The notes beneath the pieces are model-generated. The model made no database searches. It was not told the origin of the DNA and worked only from the letters and a program-made list of their open reading frames with translations. 64,000 nt of DNA, taken from UBA1845 sp002338715. GTDB taxonomy: Bacteria; Planctomycetota; Phycisphaerae; UBA1845. How positions within the stretch are numbered: position 1 is the stretch's first letter; the number at the start of each line of letters is the position of its first letter. The stretch spans positions 1 through 64,000 of the forward strand of contig DAORAL010000017.1 in NCBI GenBank assembly GCA_035344155.1, written 5' to 3'. Below, one piece after another: positions 23,435 through 32,876 of this stretch. Position numbers and translations under genes: made by a program.

Positions 23435-25462
23435 ATGTCGAAACATCCCAACTTTGCCAAGATTCCAACGTCAGCGGTCCGCGCGTTGGCCAACGACGAT
23501 GTGGGTAATATCGAAGTCTATTTGCCATCTTCGGATGGCAAGGGACCGGTGTTCTATTCTGACTCCGCGCACGGCGGAAAGGGGCCCGACCTGAGTCGAC
23601 TCCTCGACAGCGGTGTCTCGACCATCCTTGTTCGAAGCGATGAACTGTTCGAGTTTGAAAAGTCCATCGAAAGTCGCATCGACAATATCCTCAAAAACCC
23701 GAACATACCAGCCGTGGACAAAGCTGAAATCGTTCACAATGCCGGCACCTCGGCGGCGAAAAACTTACTTCAATCTTCCGTGTCCGCCGACAGTCTTGCG
23801 CGGGCCAACAGCCTCGTCGAAAGCGTGCTGTCCAGCGTCACCAGCGATTCAAAAATCGCCGGGCATATCTTTCAGATGGTCGGGCATGAACGTTCGACAG
23901 CCAGTCACATGCAGATGGTTTCGACATTGGCAATTCTGTTTGGTTACGAACTGTTCGGAAGCGATGAAAAGCTGTTGCGGGCGTTGGGGTTGGCTGGGAT
24001 GCTGCACGACATCGGCAAGTTGTCGATACCGGCTGACATTTTGAATCGACCCGGTCCGCTATCGCAGGAAGAAGTTCTGCTCCTGCAACAACATCCGGTC
24101 GAGGGCGTGCGACTGATCGGCGACGACGAAAGCATTCCACAAATCACGCGCCAGTTCATTCTGCAACATCACGAGCGCATAGATGGCCGCGGATACCCAC
24201 TCGGGCTTTCCGGCGATGAAATCCTTCCGGGTTCGCGGGCCCTGAGCATTGTCGATTCGTTTCACGCCATGATCGGTCCGCGGGCATACCGTTCGCAACT
24301 GGGCATCGTCGAAGCCAACCGGGTCATGAGCTATCAAGCCAACCGGCAGTTCGATGCGGACATGCTCAAGTGCTGGACCAGTTTGTGCGAGAAAAAGGAA
24401 GCCGCGGTTCGCAACAGCGGAAGGGCGGCTGGCGGGCAGGAAGAAGCCAGCGAAGACCTTTCCGATCGTCATGAAAACGCGCTGAAGCGAGCGGGACGAC
24501 TGTCGGTGAATCAACGGCGCCCGCGCCATCGATTTCGCGGGACGTCGGTGGTTCGATGTCTGCACGCGGGATCGCTGAACAATTCCAAATCTGGCATCGG
24601 TGAGTTCGGCGCGTGCGTTTTCGATTTGTCGCGCGGGGGGATGTGCATCCTCAGCGCGCATCCGCTTTATCGCGGCGAGATTCTGAACATTCGCGTGCGG
24701 GTTGGCAGGGACTTCGAATGGCTGAAGACAATGGTCTCGTGGTCGCGGCGTTTTCAAGAGAACGTGTTCAAGGTCGGGCTGCGCTTTCTGGGGCGCATCA
24801 ACGCAGATTCAATCTACGAGCGGGCCGACGTCGTTCCGATGGGCGGATACATCCCGGTTAAGTCCGCGGATGATGACGAGACTTCGTTTGCACCACCATT
24901 TGTTGAAGCTGAGCGCGAAAGTCGAAGCGATACGGAGTCCGCGCTGGAACAGTTGGACACGATTGCTCAGAAACGCGATCATTCCTCGGCGTCTCAACAG
25001 GTTGTCATCGCGCTTTCCATGTCGAGCGACAAGCCTGTCCGCATCAAAGCGATCGACGTCATGTCCACCATGGGCGCACGCGCAACACGCAGCGCCCTCG
25101 TCGATCTCCTCCACGATGCCGACGCCGAAGTCCGTGAGCGGGCCATCCTCGCCGTCGGAATTGGGAAAGTCTATGAAGCCGCGTCAGCCCTTCGTGAACT
25201 GTTGAATGATCCGGAAGAGAAGATCGCACTCAATGCAGCCGGCGCGCTTGGGCAGATGAACGATTGGAGCGGTTTCAACTTTGTGGCGAAGGCGGTGGAA
25301 GGCAACGGCAAACACGCGCGGTTGGCGGTTCGGGCGTTCAGCGACATCACACAGCACCGCTTCAGTTCAAATCGCGAGGGCATCGCGTCGGCAAAACGGT
25401 ACTTGAAAGCCAAACGCAAAGAACTGGAAAGCAGAGCCCGCGGTGTGGCAGTCAGCGCTTAG
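23435..25462 (+). CDS. HD-GYP phosphodiesterase with PilZ and HEAT-repeat domains
   Basis: 675 aa from the ATG at 23435; the frame is open for another 61 codons but that part looks non-coding. Residues ~145-320 form an HD-GYP domain (MLHDIGKLSIP at ~189, HHERIDGRGYPLG at 245-257), the signature of cyclic-di-GMP phosphodiesterases. Residues ~425-515 look like a PilZ domain (RRPRHRFRGTSVVRC; CVFDLSRGGMCIL), although the usual RxxxR/DxSxxG c-di-GMP motif is slightly changed to RHRFR and DLSRGG. Residues ~575-650 are HEAT-like repeats (LVDLLHDADAEVRERAILAVG; LRELLNDPEEKIALNAAGALG). This suggests hydrolysis coupled to ligand sensing and protein binding. It follows the prkA trio by 299 bases. Confidence 0.88.
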   Translation: MSKHPNFAKIPTSAVRALANDDVGNIEVYLPSSDGKGPVFYSDSAHGGKGPDLSRLLDSGVSTILVRSDELFEFEKSIESRIDNILKNPNIPAVDKAEIVHNAGTSAAKNLLQSSVSADSLARANSLVESVLSSVTSDSKIAGHIFQMVGHERSTASHMQMVSTLAILFGYELFGSDEKLLRALGLAGMLHDIGKLSIPADILNRPGPLSQEEVLLLQQHPVEGVRLIGDDESIPQITRQFILQHHERIDGRGYPLGLSGDEILPGSRALSIVDSFHAMIGPRAYRSQLGIVEANRVMSYQANRQFDADMLKCWTSLCEKKEAAVRNSGRAAGGQEEASEDLSDRHENALKRAGRLSVNQRRPRHRFRGTSVVRCLHAGSLNNSKSGIGEFGACVFDLSRGGMCILSAHPLYRGEILNIRVRVGRDFEWLKTMVSWSRRFQENVFKVGLRFLGRINADSIYERADVVPMGGYIPVKSADDDETSFAPPFVEAERESRSDTESALEQLDTIAQKRDHSSASQQVVIALSMSSDKPVRIKAIDVMSTMGARATRSALVDLLHDADAEVRERAILAVGIGKVYEAASALRELLNDPEEKIALNAAGALGQMNDWSGFNFVAKAVEGNGKHARLAVRAFSDITQHRFSSNREGIASAKRYLKAKRKELESRARGVAVSA

Positions 25463-25500
25463 AACACCTTCAGTCCAAACGTCGCGGTGCGACAGCGTCG

Positions 25501-25527
25501 TCATTCCCGCGAAGGCGGGAATCCAGG
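25501..25527. repeat. REP-like hairpin TCATTCCCGC...GCGGGAAT
   Basis: Perfect 8-bp stem ATTCCCGC / GCGGGAAT with a GAAG loop, flanked by TC and CCAGG. This wording is met as a dispersed repeat in many bacterial genomes. It lies 38 bases after the HD-GYP gene. Confidence 0.65.
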
Positions 25528-25645
25528 GGCAAAACGAAGTCAATCCACGTGGGTATTGGCGCCCGTGCTGTGACGCGTGGACGAGCAAAACGCTACGCTT
25601 GGATAAGGATGGCTATAGCTGAATCACCCATGCGTAAAAAGTAGA

Positions 25646-25711
25646 GAAACCGCGCTCCGTTCTTGGGCCTTGGTGACGTTGCACCAAGACTTGACAACGT
25701 TGCGCGGTTTC
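25646..25711. repeat. Nested inverted repeat in an otherwise empty stretch
   Basis: GAAACCGCGC at 25646 is matched by GCGCGGTTTC ending at 25711; inside is a second pair CTTGG / CCAAG. The 25463-25977 stretch holds this, the REP-like hairpin, and no credible gene. It might fold as one structured RNA or be an unrecognised repeat. Confidence 0.45.
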
Positions 25712-25977
25712 CCGTTCGCATCCTTGCGATGTCGTCCAGTCGTCCCTGACCAAAAAGCCATTGTGCCTGGCGGTGTGCGCGACACATGGATCTGGGTTCC
25801 AGACGCGTAACAGCTGACCTATTCCAAGCCAACCTTCACAGCATTCTTATCGGATCAACAATTATTGGTAATTTAGGCATTCTGATGTGCGTCCAATCTC
25901 ATTGAACGATTTCCATGCGAATGTGCGTTATCAGGATTGGGACGTCAGATTGCCCCGTCATTGACCTGCGTGTGAAT

Positions 25978-27126
25978 CTATCGCTCACGCTCGCCGCGCT
26001 GTAGTTCATCGAGCAGCGCCAGCGGGTGATTGGCCCATTTCTCAGCTTCCATGGGGGTGATCTCACCGGCTCGGACGAGGTTGGCCAGTGATCGTTCCAG
26101 CGTGGTCATTCGCTCGTCGGGCGTGTCTTTGGTTCGCGTTTGGAGCAGCGAGTAAACCTGCTCGGTTTTCGCAAGACGGATCAGGTTGGCCATCGCGTAG
26201 GTGTTGTTGAGCAGTTCCATCGCCACGACGCGGCCATTGCCATCGGCGCGCGGGATCAACTTCTGCGAGATGATGTGACTGAGTCCGAGCGATAGTTGGC
26301 TGGCGATTTCATCCTGCTGACCGGTGGGGAACATGTCGAGGATGCGCGTGATCGTTCCGCGCACGTCGCGGGTGTGCAGCGTCGAGAAGACGAGGTGGCC
26401 CGTCTCTGCGGCGGTCAGCGTCCAACTGGTTGAGTCGCGGTCGCGCATCTCGCCGACGAAGATCACGTCCGGGTCTTCGCGCAGACAATCGCGCAGACCG
26501 AGTTCATAACTGGGCACGTCGCGCCCGACCTCGCGCTGCGAGATGATCGCCGTCTTTGATTTTAAACGATATTCGATCGGATCTTCCAGCGTGATGATTC
26601 GACAGGGGCGGTTCTCGGCGATGCGGTCGATCAGCGAGGCGATGGTCGTGCTCTTGCCCGCACCGGTGATGCCCGTCAAAAGCACGAGTCCGTGCTGTTT
26701 GTTGACGATGTCCTGCCACACGTTGTTGGGGAAGCCGATCGTCGAAACATCGGGGATCGTGTTTTCCAGCGCCCGGATCGCGAGGGCGAAACCGTCGTTG
26801 TCGCGAAAGCAGTTGATCCGAAACTGCATGAGTTCGGTGATGAATGAACTGTCGACCGAACCTTTTTGCAGAAGGGTTGGCCATTCTTTCTCACTGACGA
26901 TGGTCCTGGCCAACGCTTCGATCGTATCGGTATCGAGCGGCGTGCCTTTCATCCGTTGCAAGTCGCCATCGACGCGGTAGATCGGAGTGCAGCCGACCTT
27001 GAGGTGCAGGTCGGAGACGCGCATGGTGCCGCGTTTCGAGAAGTATTCGAGCAGATCGTACATGCTCAGCGCACGCTTGTCGGTGGCTTGGTAGATCGGC
27101 TTCTTGATCGTTTCGGCGTCTATCAT
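25978..27126 (-). CDS. PilT-like retraction ATPase
   Basis: 382 aa. A secretion-type ATPase: N-terminal PAS-like domain, Walker A LLTGITGAGKSTTIASLI, Asp box IITLEDPIEYRLKSK, Walker B REDPDVIFVGEMRD and His box TGHLVFSTLHT. This set marks PilT/PilU enzymes that drive retraction of type IV pili. The C terminus is rather different from classical PilT: a Glu/Leu-rich helix (TTLERSLANLVRAGEITPMEAEKWA) but no clear AIRNLIRE. No other pilus gene is in the window. It could equally serve gliding or another type IV filament system. Confidence 0.88.
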   Translation of the reverse strand: MIDAETIKKPIYQATDKRALSMYDLLEYFSKRGTMRVSDLHLKVGCTPIYRVDGDLQRMKGTPLDTDTIEALARTIVSEKEWPTLLQKGSVDSSFITELMQFRINCFRDNDGFALAIRALENTIPDVSTIGFPNNVWQDIVNKQHGLVLLTGITGAGKSTTIASLIDRIAENRPCRIITLEDPIEYRLKSKTAIISQREVGRDVPSYELGLRDCLREDPDVIFVGEMRDRDSTSWTLTAAETGHLVFSTLHTRDVRGTITRILDMFPTGQQDEIASQLSLGLSHIISQKLIPRADGNGRVVAMELLNNTYAMANLIRLAKTEQVYSLLQTRTKDTPDERMTTLERSLANLVRAGEITPMEAEKWANHPLALLDELQRGERER

Positions 27127-27191
27127 TCGTGACTCGATTCCGTGGACCTTTAGGCGAAAGCCCGCACGCTATTGCATCGACCAAAGCGCGC

Positions 27192-27551
27192 TTACGTCTT
27201 GATCGGGGCTGGACCGGGCTGCGATGCTTCGTCCGGTCGGCGGGCTTCGATCAACTCGGCGTAGTGCGTCGGGCAAAAGCGCGTGCCGTCGGGCAGATGG
27301 TATACCTTCGCGTGAACGGTGTCACAAACCGAACACAATCCGCGCGATGCCGGTGGATAGGGTTGCCCCGTTTTGTCGAAGCGCTCGCGATGGCGTTTGG
27401 CCGCCGCCCGTTTTTGACTGCGCCGCCACGTCCAAATGTTGACCCCGGTCCAAAGCGCGATGAGAAACCCAATCGCGACGATCGACAGCAGGATCGCCCC
27501 GATGATCAGGAAGATATTCGCACCGAACATGTGCAGTCGTGATGCAAGCAT
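27192..27551 (-). CDS. Small membrane protein with C-terminal Cys/His metal site
   Basis: 119 aa from the ATG at 27551, chosen because GAGG lies upstream and the longer frame is composed of non-typical residues. One hydrophobic span lies at residues about 10-36 (IFLIIGAILLSIVAIGFLIALWTGV). A basic stretch (RRSQKRAAAKRHRERFDK) follows, then LCSVCDTVHAKVYHLPDGTRFCPTHY, here given as LCSVCDTVHAKVYH and GTRFCPTHY, a likely zinc site (CxxC...CxxH). It has the same span-basic-zinc layout as the zinc-ribbon proteins at 31-33 kb but a different motif. It follows the pilT-like gene's start region on the same strand. Function unknown. Confidence 0.6.
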   Translation of the reverse strand: MLASRLHMFGANIFLIIGAILLSIVAIGFLIALWTGVNIWTWRRSQKRAAAKRHRERFDKTGQPYPPASRGLCSVCDTVHAKVYHLPDGTRFCPTHYAELIEARRPDEASQPGPAPIKT

Positions 27552-27863
27552 CAGGTACACCGCCTCGACATTGAACTTCGCCGCAATCCAACCAATCGCC
27601 CTGTCAGCCGACACACTGTACCGGTCGACATTCGGGCCGGTGGACGTTCGGGCAGGGCGAACCCACCACGCATTGAGTATTACGGCAAAGGTCGGCGTCG
27701 GTCGCAATCGCCATTCGTCGAGAAATGTCGTTTGAAGGGGGAGCGTGTGGTTGGGGAAGTGATTTATTGTGAGGCAGAAGTGATTGAGATAGTCTCTGGG
27801 GCGAACCGATCAGGCCCATCATTCGTCGAATAGATGAGAGCACACCATCCGAAAGGAAGGACC

Positions 27864-28415
27864 ATGTCCGGTCTCGTCATCAACGCCGACGACGGAACGA
27901 TCCATCTTCCAAGCGGTGCATCGTTAAGCGCCGATCTGACGCAGGACGCCTTCCGCGCCGCCTCGGCTTTTGCCGGCGCCAATGAACGCAACTATGGCAC
28001 GCTCCCGTGGATTCACCATGAATTTTCCGGCGGGCAGGTTGATGGCCACAATCTTTTTGTCAGTGTTTGTTTCTATGACCAGTTGCTCGTGTACACATCC
28101 ATCACCGTTGATCTGTATCCGCCCGGCTCAACGGATTGGTCAAGTTACTCACTCGACACGGAAACCGAGATCAAAAATCTGCATGATGGATTGCTCCAGA
28201 AGATGTTCAACAGCAAACCGAAGAAGTTGCGGCCGGTAAAGATGCAGGACGAGAAGCACGCACCGCTGGGCCGAGCGATACGTTGGAACTTCAAGTGGGG
28301 AAGCGCCGGTTCCTACCACGATTCCAAAGGCGGCGGGACGTATATCCACGTTGAATACGACAATCGAAAAGAAAAGTGCGAACGCGCGTATCGATTGCGA
28401 CATCCGTTTCGATGA
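27864..28415 (+). CDS. Hypothetical protein
   Basis: 183 aa from the ATG at 27864, which has AAGGAAGG upstream; a 10-codon extension is unlikely. There is no signal peptide or membrane span. The sequence has mixed strands and helices with several aromatic residues (WIHHEFSGGQVDGHNLFVSV; YTSITVDLYPPGSTDWSSYS) and a basic end. It resembles in style the small single-domain proteins used as immunity proteins or enzyme partners, but no family was recognised. The 310 bases before it, between divergent starts, hold nothing else seen. Confidence 0.6.
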   Translation: MSGLVINADDGTIHLPSGASLSADLTQDAFRAASAFAGANERNYGTLPWIHHEFSGGQVDGHNLFVSVCFYDQLLVYTSITVDLYPPGSTDWSSYSLDTETEIKNLHDGLLQKMFNSKPKKLRPVKMQDEKHAPLGRAIRWNFKWGSAGSYHDSKGGGTYIHVEYDNRKEKCERAYRLRHPFR

Positions 28416-28603
28416 AATGGACGATCAAAAAGAAATCAAAAGTAACTAGGGCCGCTACTATTCTCCAAGCCGTTTTAAAGTTGTCGCTTTGACGATCTTC
28501 ACGAGATGTTGCGATAGCACGCATTTGAGGTGGACGACTGGCCGCCCTGGGCAATTCGGCAACGATCTATTGACGTCCAAAAGCTTAACAATAAAGTCAG
28601 ACC

Positions 28604-30943
28604 ATGTCCTATCCAATGAACAGTTCCGCGAGCCGACATGCTCTTCGCCGGAAATGGCGAACGTGGGTGGCGACCATCACCTTCCTGACGTCCGTTTCAA
28701 TTGCAACTGAGGTCTTCGGAGTTTCCAATCTTGCAAGCACCGACATGCTCAAGTTGGAACTTCAGAACACTGACGGTGCAATGAGCTTGTCGTTTCTTGA
28801 CCAAAGTGGAATCACCCGCGATGTGTTGGAGATCCCCGCGATCACTTTGGATGGTGCTGAGCAAGCCAACTTCGACATCTTGGCGCACGCAAATCGTACG
28901 ACTTTGCGAAATCAATCGCTCAGTGTGACTTTCGAAGAATTGTCAGACCGCTCGATTGCGATGACGTGGATACCGCACGACCTCAAGTCGCATCATTTCG
29001 AAGTCCGTATCCGCGACAACAGCAACTACTATGGCGGGGGCGAACGCTTCAACGCCCTCAATCAAAAGGGGAACATCCTGCCCATGATGAGCATCGACCG
29101 CCCCGAAAAAAAGGGCTCGAACTCATACAAGCCGGTTCCGTTCATCATGAGCACCCGCGGGTATGGACTGTGGGTCGATAGTTTTGCACCCGGGTTCTTC
29201 GACCTCAATGCGACCGACCGAGAACATCTTCGCATCGACTACCATACAAATCAGTTGAGGGTCGCGCTCATCGTCAGTCCCCAAAGGGCGCAGATTCTCG
29301 AAGAGTTCGTCCGCATGACAGGCAAGCCGCCAGTCCCGCCGACTTGGGCATTTGCTCCCTGGAAAAGCCGAGATGTACATCGCAATCGTGATGAGGTTCT
29401 CCAGGATGCCGAGTGGTCCAGGCGGTATGACCTGCCCAGTTCGGTGATCGTCATCGATAGTCCGTGGGAGACCAGCTACAACAACTTCGTGCTTAATGAG
29501 GAGCAATTCGCGGAGCCTCACGCCATGTTTGCTCGGCTCGGTGAGTTGGGCTTCTATCCCTGCCTTTGGCTTACCCCATTCGTCAACACCAAGAATGTCG
29601 TGGATATGCAGGGAATCCAACCCGGTCCGTCATCCTGTTTCGAAGAGGCGGTCGCGGCTGGGCATCTTGTGAAACGCGCGGATGGCCAACCCATGCTTTC
29701 CCATTGGTGGAAGGGCGAAGGTGGGCTGGTGGATTTCACTGATCCTGCGGCGGTTAAGTGGTGGCACGAACAATTGCAGCAAACGCTCCAATGGGGTGTT
29801 CGAGCATTCAAGTGTGACGACGGAGAGGGGAACTTCATTCACGATGCGGTCTTCAAGGACGGCACGTCGGCTGAGGCGATGAAGAATCGGTACGCCGCAT
29901 TGTACCTCCAAACCATGCATGGTTTTATCGACGAGCATCTGGGTGGCGATGGCGTGTTGCTGGGCCGATGCGGGTTCACCGGCACCCAACGATACCCGTT
30001 TTGTTGGGCGGGGGACAACGAGGCCAACTTCTCATTCGATAACGGCCTGCCGAGCGTGATCATCGCCGGCCAGACTGCTGCGATCTCAGGTATCCCTTTC
30101 TGGGGTCATGATATCGCCGGGTACATCGGCCAGCCGACCAAGGAACTCTTCATCCGCTGGACGCAGTTCGGGGCATTCTCACCGTTGATGATGACCCACA
30201 TGACTTCCAATCTGGGGCCATGGGATTTTGATGAGGAAACGCTGGGTATCTACCGCGATTTCGCCAAGCTGCATACCCGGTTGTTCCCGTACATTTACAA
30301 CGCAGCCCACGAAGCAGCCGCATCCGGAATGCCCATCATTCGCCCGATGGCGATGGCGTTTGAGAACGACCCCCAAGCCGCGGACCATATATATCAGTAT
30401 CTTTTCGGTCCGGACTTGCTGGTGGCTCCGATGTATCAGGGAGGAGAGCATCGTACCGTCTATCTTCCGGAATGCGGGTGGGTCGATTATTGGTCGGGCC
30501 ATGAACACCAAGGCGGAAAAGTTGTCGAAGTGAGAGCGCCGCTAGAGCAGGTTCCGTTGTTTGTTCGTTCGGGAGCAATCATCCCCATGATCCCGGCCGA
30601 CGTGGATACGTTGATCAGCCGACAACCGGGTTTTGATAAAGATGTCGTTTGCCTCGATGAACGGCGCATACTGCAAATCTGGCCAGGCGAATCTGCCGAG
30701 ATCGCCACGTGGGATGGTCTGTCGGCCAAGACGGTTGTGACGGGCGACAACGTAACCTTAACGCTCGATACCCACAGCAAGCAGCCCATCGTGCTTGAGA
30801 TCATGTACCGAAAGTGTGAGCCGACGGAAACGGGTGATGCTGAGACCGCATGGCAATACAACTCGGAAAGGCGTTTAACATCCGTTGCGCTTCCTGCGTT
30901 TCAGGGAAAGCGCGTATTGAAATGGCGGCAGCAGTCGGATTAG
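28604..30943 (+). CDS. Glycoside hydrolase family 31 protein (alpha-glucosidase/alpha-xylosidase type)
   Basis: 779 aa with an N-terminal signal-like segment (WRTWVATITFLTSVSIATEVFG). The N-terminal beta-domain is followed by a TIM barrel with the family's landmarks: PPTWAFAPWKSRDVHRNRDE, AFKCDDGEGN with the nucleophile Asp at about residue 405, FCWAGDNEANFSFD with the acid/base Asp at about 471, and PFWGHDIAGY. A C-terminal beta-sandwich closes the protein (YLPECGWVDYWSGHEHQGGK). It should be exported and release alpha-linked glucose or xylose from oligosaccharides or glycans; the exact bond cannot be read. No sugar transporter or regulator is adjacent, so it is an isolated enzyme. Confidence 0.92.
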   Translation: MSYPMNSSASRHALRRKWRTWVATITFLTSVSIATEVFGVSNLASTDMLKLELQNTDGAMSLSFLDQSGITRDVLEIPAITLDGAEQANFDILAHANRTTLRNQSLSVTFEELSDRSIAMTWIPHDLKSHHFEVRIRDNSNYYGGGERFNALNQKGNILPMMSIDRPEKKGSNSYKPVPFIMSTRGYGLWVDSFAPGFFDLNATDREHLRIDYHTNQLRVALIVSPQRAQILEEFVRMTGKPPVPPTWAFAPWKSRDVHRNRDEVLQDAEWSRRYDLPSSVIVIDSPWETSYNNFVLNEEQFAEPHAMFARLGELGFYPCLWLTPFVNTKNVVDMQGIQPGPSSCFEEAVAAGHLVKRADGQPMLSHWWKGEGGLVDFTDPAAVKWWHEQLQQTLQWGVRAFKCDDGEGNFIHDAVFKDGTSAEAMKNRYAALYLQTMHGFIDEHLGGDGVLLGRCGFTGTQRYPFCWAGDNEANFSFDNGLPSVIIAGQTAAISGIPFWGHDIAGYIGQPTKELFIRWTQFGAFSPLMMTHMTSNLGPWDFDEETLGIYRDFAKLHTRLFPYIYNAAHEAAASGMPIIRPMAMAFENDPQAADHIYQYLFGPDLLVAPMYQGGEHRTVYLPECGWVDYWSGHEHQGGKVVEVRAPLEQVPLFVRSGAIIPMIPADVDTLISRQPGFDKDVVCLDERRILQIWPGESAEIATWDGLSAKTVVTGDNVTLTLDTHSKQPIVLEIMYRKCEPTETGDAETAWQYNSERRLTSVALPAFQGKRVLKWRQQSD

Positions 30944-31028
30944 GTTGCCTGAAGATTTCAAAGTATTCGAGTCAGCTACACTTTTCGACGAAGTGCGAAC
31001 ACGCGTCTCGATCAAAACGTTCACTTCG

Positions 31029-31379
31029 ATGAAACAGCCGATCAGAGAGAGTCAATTCCCGGCGGCTTTGGCATTCATTGCCGCCGTTCTCCCATTCCCA
31101 ATCGTGTGGGCGGTTTGCGTGGTTCTCGGTCGAGCGTTGGTCATTGGTTTTCTTGACGGCGTGATGAAGTATCTCCACGGGTTGCCTTGGTTCGACGAAG
31201 TGCTGATGTGCGCGGCGATCGGCTTGCCGGTCATTCCTGCGTATTGGGTTTCCCGGGCCACGTATATGAATGTTCGATGGAGCAAAGTTGAATACGACGG
31301 ATCAAGCTGTCGGCAATGCGGCTATGATCTCACGGGCAACGTCAGCGGCGTATGCCCGGAATGCGGGACGAAGTTATGA
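31029..31379 (+). CDS. Zinc-ribbon membrane protein, array member 1
   Basis: 116 aa from the ATG at 31029. Two spans: about 12-38 (ALAFIAAVLPFPIVWAVCVVLGRA) and 55-75 (VLMCAAIGLPVIPAYWVS). The C terminus is CRQCGYDLTGNVSGVCPECG, the four-Cys ribbon found in seven proteins of this window. The stop overlaps the next start (ATGA), so translation is coupled. Function unknown; the ribbon should face the cytoplasm. Confidence 0.8.
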   Translation: MKQPIRESQFPAALAFIAAVLPFPIVWAVCVVLGRALVIGFLDGVMKYLHGLPWFDEVLMCAAIGLPVIPAYWVSRATYMNVRWSKVEYDGSSCRQCGYDLTGNVSGVCPECGTKL

Positions 31380-31813
31380 TTCGCAAAGCGATTCTTATCG
31401 TTTCTATCTTGCTATTCATTGGCACGATTTCGATCTCGCTTTACGGCTACAACAAGTCCGTCGATTTCCACGACTCGTGGGACGGAAATTACAATGTCAG
31501 GTGCTTTTATAGCGATTGGCATTTCGAATACGTGGCCCACTATTGGACAGGAGGCAACTGGCCCTTCATTTTTGACAAGCCCTCTTGGTACTGGGAAAAG
31601 CGACCGACGGTTTGTCCTGGAGTCTGGGATGTTGAGCTTCGCTTTCCTGTCTGGGCGTCGCTGACTGTTTTTGCGTGCTATCCATTCATTGCCATCGTGC
31701 GAGGCCCACTCCGCCGTCATCGCCGCCGCAAACGCAACGAGTGCATTCATTGCGGGTATAGTTTGACGGGCCTGCCAAAACCAAGATGCCCCGAGTGTGG
31801 CACAGAGACATGA
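31376..31813 (+). CDS. Zinc-ribbon membrane protein, array member 2
   Basis: 145 aa from the ATG at 31376, which overlaps the previous stop as ATGA. One N-terminal span (AILIVSILLFIGTISISLYG) and one near residue 100 (VWASLTVFACYPFIAIV) enclose an ~75-residue external part rich in Trp and Tyr (YSDWHFEYVAHYWTGGNW). A basic stretch RRHRRRKRNE leads to CIHCGYSLTGLPKPRCPECG. The loop is the variable part between array members, so it may bind something outside the cytoplasm. Also ends in an ATGA overlap with the next gene. Confidence 0.8.
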   Translation: MIRKAILIVSILLFIGTISISLYGYNKSVDFHDSWDGNYNVRCFYSDWHFEYVAHYWTGGNWPFIFDKPSWYWEKRPTVCPGVWDVELRFPVWASLTVFACYPFIAIVRGPLRRHRRRKRNECIHCGYSLTGLPKPRCPECGTET

Positions 31814-32451
31814 TTCGCAAAGCGATCCTTGGCATTCTGGCGACATCGACCATCGCGACTGCGGTTGCTCTTGTGTTGAGCTATACGATCCAGAGCAATC
31901 TGCGAAAGCCCATCCAACTTGGGACGGACCACCCGTCTGACATGTATGCAGACTTGGGGATTTGGATGACAATCATATTTAGGGGACGTCAAACAGTTGG
32001 ACCGCCAGGTTCCCAAGTCGACGGGCTTTTGATTCGGCTTTGGAAGAATGAGAGCGGTTCTCGTACTTATCTCCACGCACACAATGGTTCGCTGGAGATG
32101 ATGCACTTGGCTCCAATGAGCGTGCCTCAGAAAACGCCGCCGCCGCGCACAAGTGGTTGGGCTGGTTTTGCATTTATAACACTTTGCGTGATGCCGCCTG
32201 TAACTCCACTAGTAGATGATTCGACGCCTGCTGGTGCGCAATGGCTGTCGGAGTGTTTTTGCAACGTCACGATTGTGGCGATCCCTTTGTGGTTCATTGT
32301 GTTGACATGTGGGGCGTATCCCTTCGTCGTACTCGTCGTTGCACCAATCCGCCGTCATCGCCGCCGCAAGCGCAACGAATGCATTCGATGCGGGTACAGT
32401 CTGACGGGCCTGCCAGAACCAAGGTGCCCGGAATGCGGAGCCGCAGGGTGA
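31810..32451 (+). CDS. Zinc-ribbon membrane protein, array member 3
   Basis: 213 aa from the ATG at 31810 (ATGA overlap with the previous stop). N-terminal span (AILGILATSTIATAVALVLSY), external part of about 130 residues with further hydrophobic stretch (WAGFAFITLCVMPPVTPLV), then a third span (IVAIPLWFIVLTCGAYPFVVLVV). The basic linker RRHRRRKRNE and the ribbon CIRCGYSLTGLPEPRCPECG match array member 2 nearly exactly, so these two are recent duplicates at the C terminus. The next gene begins with GTG overlapping this stop as GTGA. Confidence 0.8.
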   Translation: MIRKAILGILATSTIATAVALVLSYTIQSNLRKPIQLGTDHPSDMYADLGIWMTIIFRGRQTVGPPGSQVDGLLIRLWKNESGSRTYLHAHNGSLEMMHLAPMSVPQKTPPPRTSGWAGFAFITLCVMPPVTPLVDDSTPAGAQWLSECFCNVTIVAIPLWFIVLTCGAYPFVVLVVAPIRRHRRRKRNECIRCGYSLTGLPEPRCPECGAAG

Positions 32452-32873
32452 AATGGCGTCATCGAATTTTGAATGCGCTTAAGTGGGCCGGAACTCTCGT
32501 TTGCTTGGCCATACTGATTGTGTGGATTGGTGTGCGGGATACGAAGTCACTTTCAATGCGTATGTCACCGGATACAGTAGTCTGCATCTTCTACAAGCCG
32601 AGCATTATAGTGGGCATTGGTATGGGCAATCCCCATGAGATCATCATTGATTCGTGGGGACTTCCGCGAATGGACTTAACGCGCTGGCCGCGCACTTACT
32701 ATTTGCCCATGTGGCTTCCATTCGCGATTGCATGCGTACCGACATTGCTACTTTGGCGAATGGATCGTCGCCGATTGCAAGGACATTGCGAACACTGTGA
32801 CTACGACCTTACCGGTAACGTTAGCGGTGTCTGCCCGGAATGCGGCCGTAGCTGCGATGTTCTCGGAGGTTGA
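32448..32873 (+). CDS. Zinc-ribbon membrane protein, array member 4
   Basis: 141 aa from a GTG at 32448 that overlaps the preceding stop (GTGA). N-terminal span (WAGTLVCLAILIVWIGV), ~55-residue external part, second span (LPMWLPFAIACVPTLLLW), then CEHCDYDLTGNVSGVCPECG. The ribbon is like that of array member 1 rather than its immediate neighbour. Function unknown. Confidence 0.75.
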   Translation: MKWRHRILNALKWAGTLVCLAILIVWIGVRDTKSLSMRMSPDTVVCIFYKPSIIVGIGMGNPHEIIIDSWGLPRMDLTRWPRTYYLPMWLPFAIACVPTLLLWRMDRRRLQGHCEHCDYDLTGNVSGVCPECGRSCDVLGG

Positions 32874-32876
32874 CGC

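Noticed and set aside
25593..25832. Minus-strand 79-aa open frame
   Set aside because: It overlaps the nested inverted repeat, has no ribosome binding site and no protein-like hydrophobic core.
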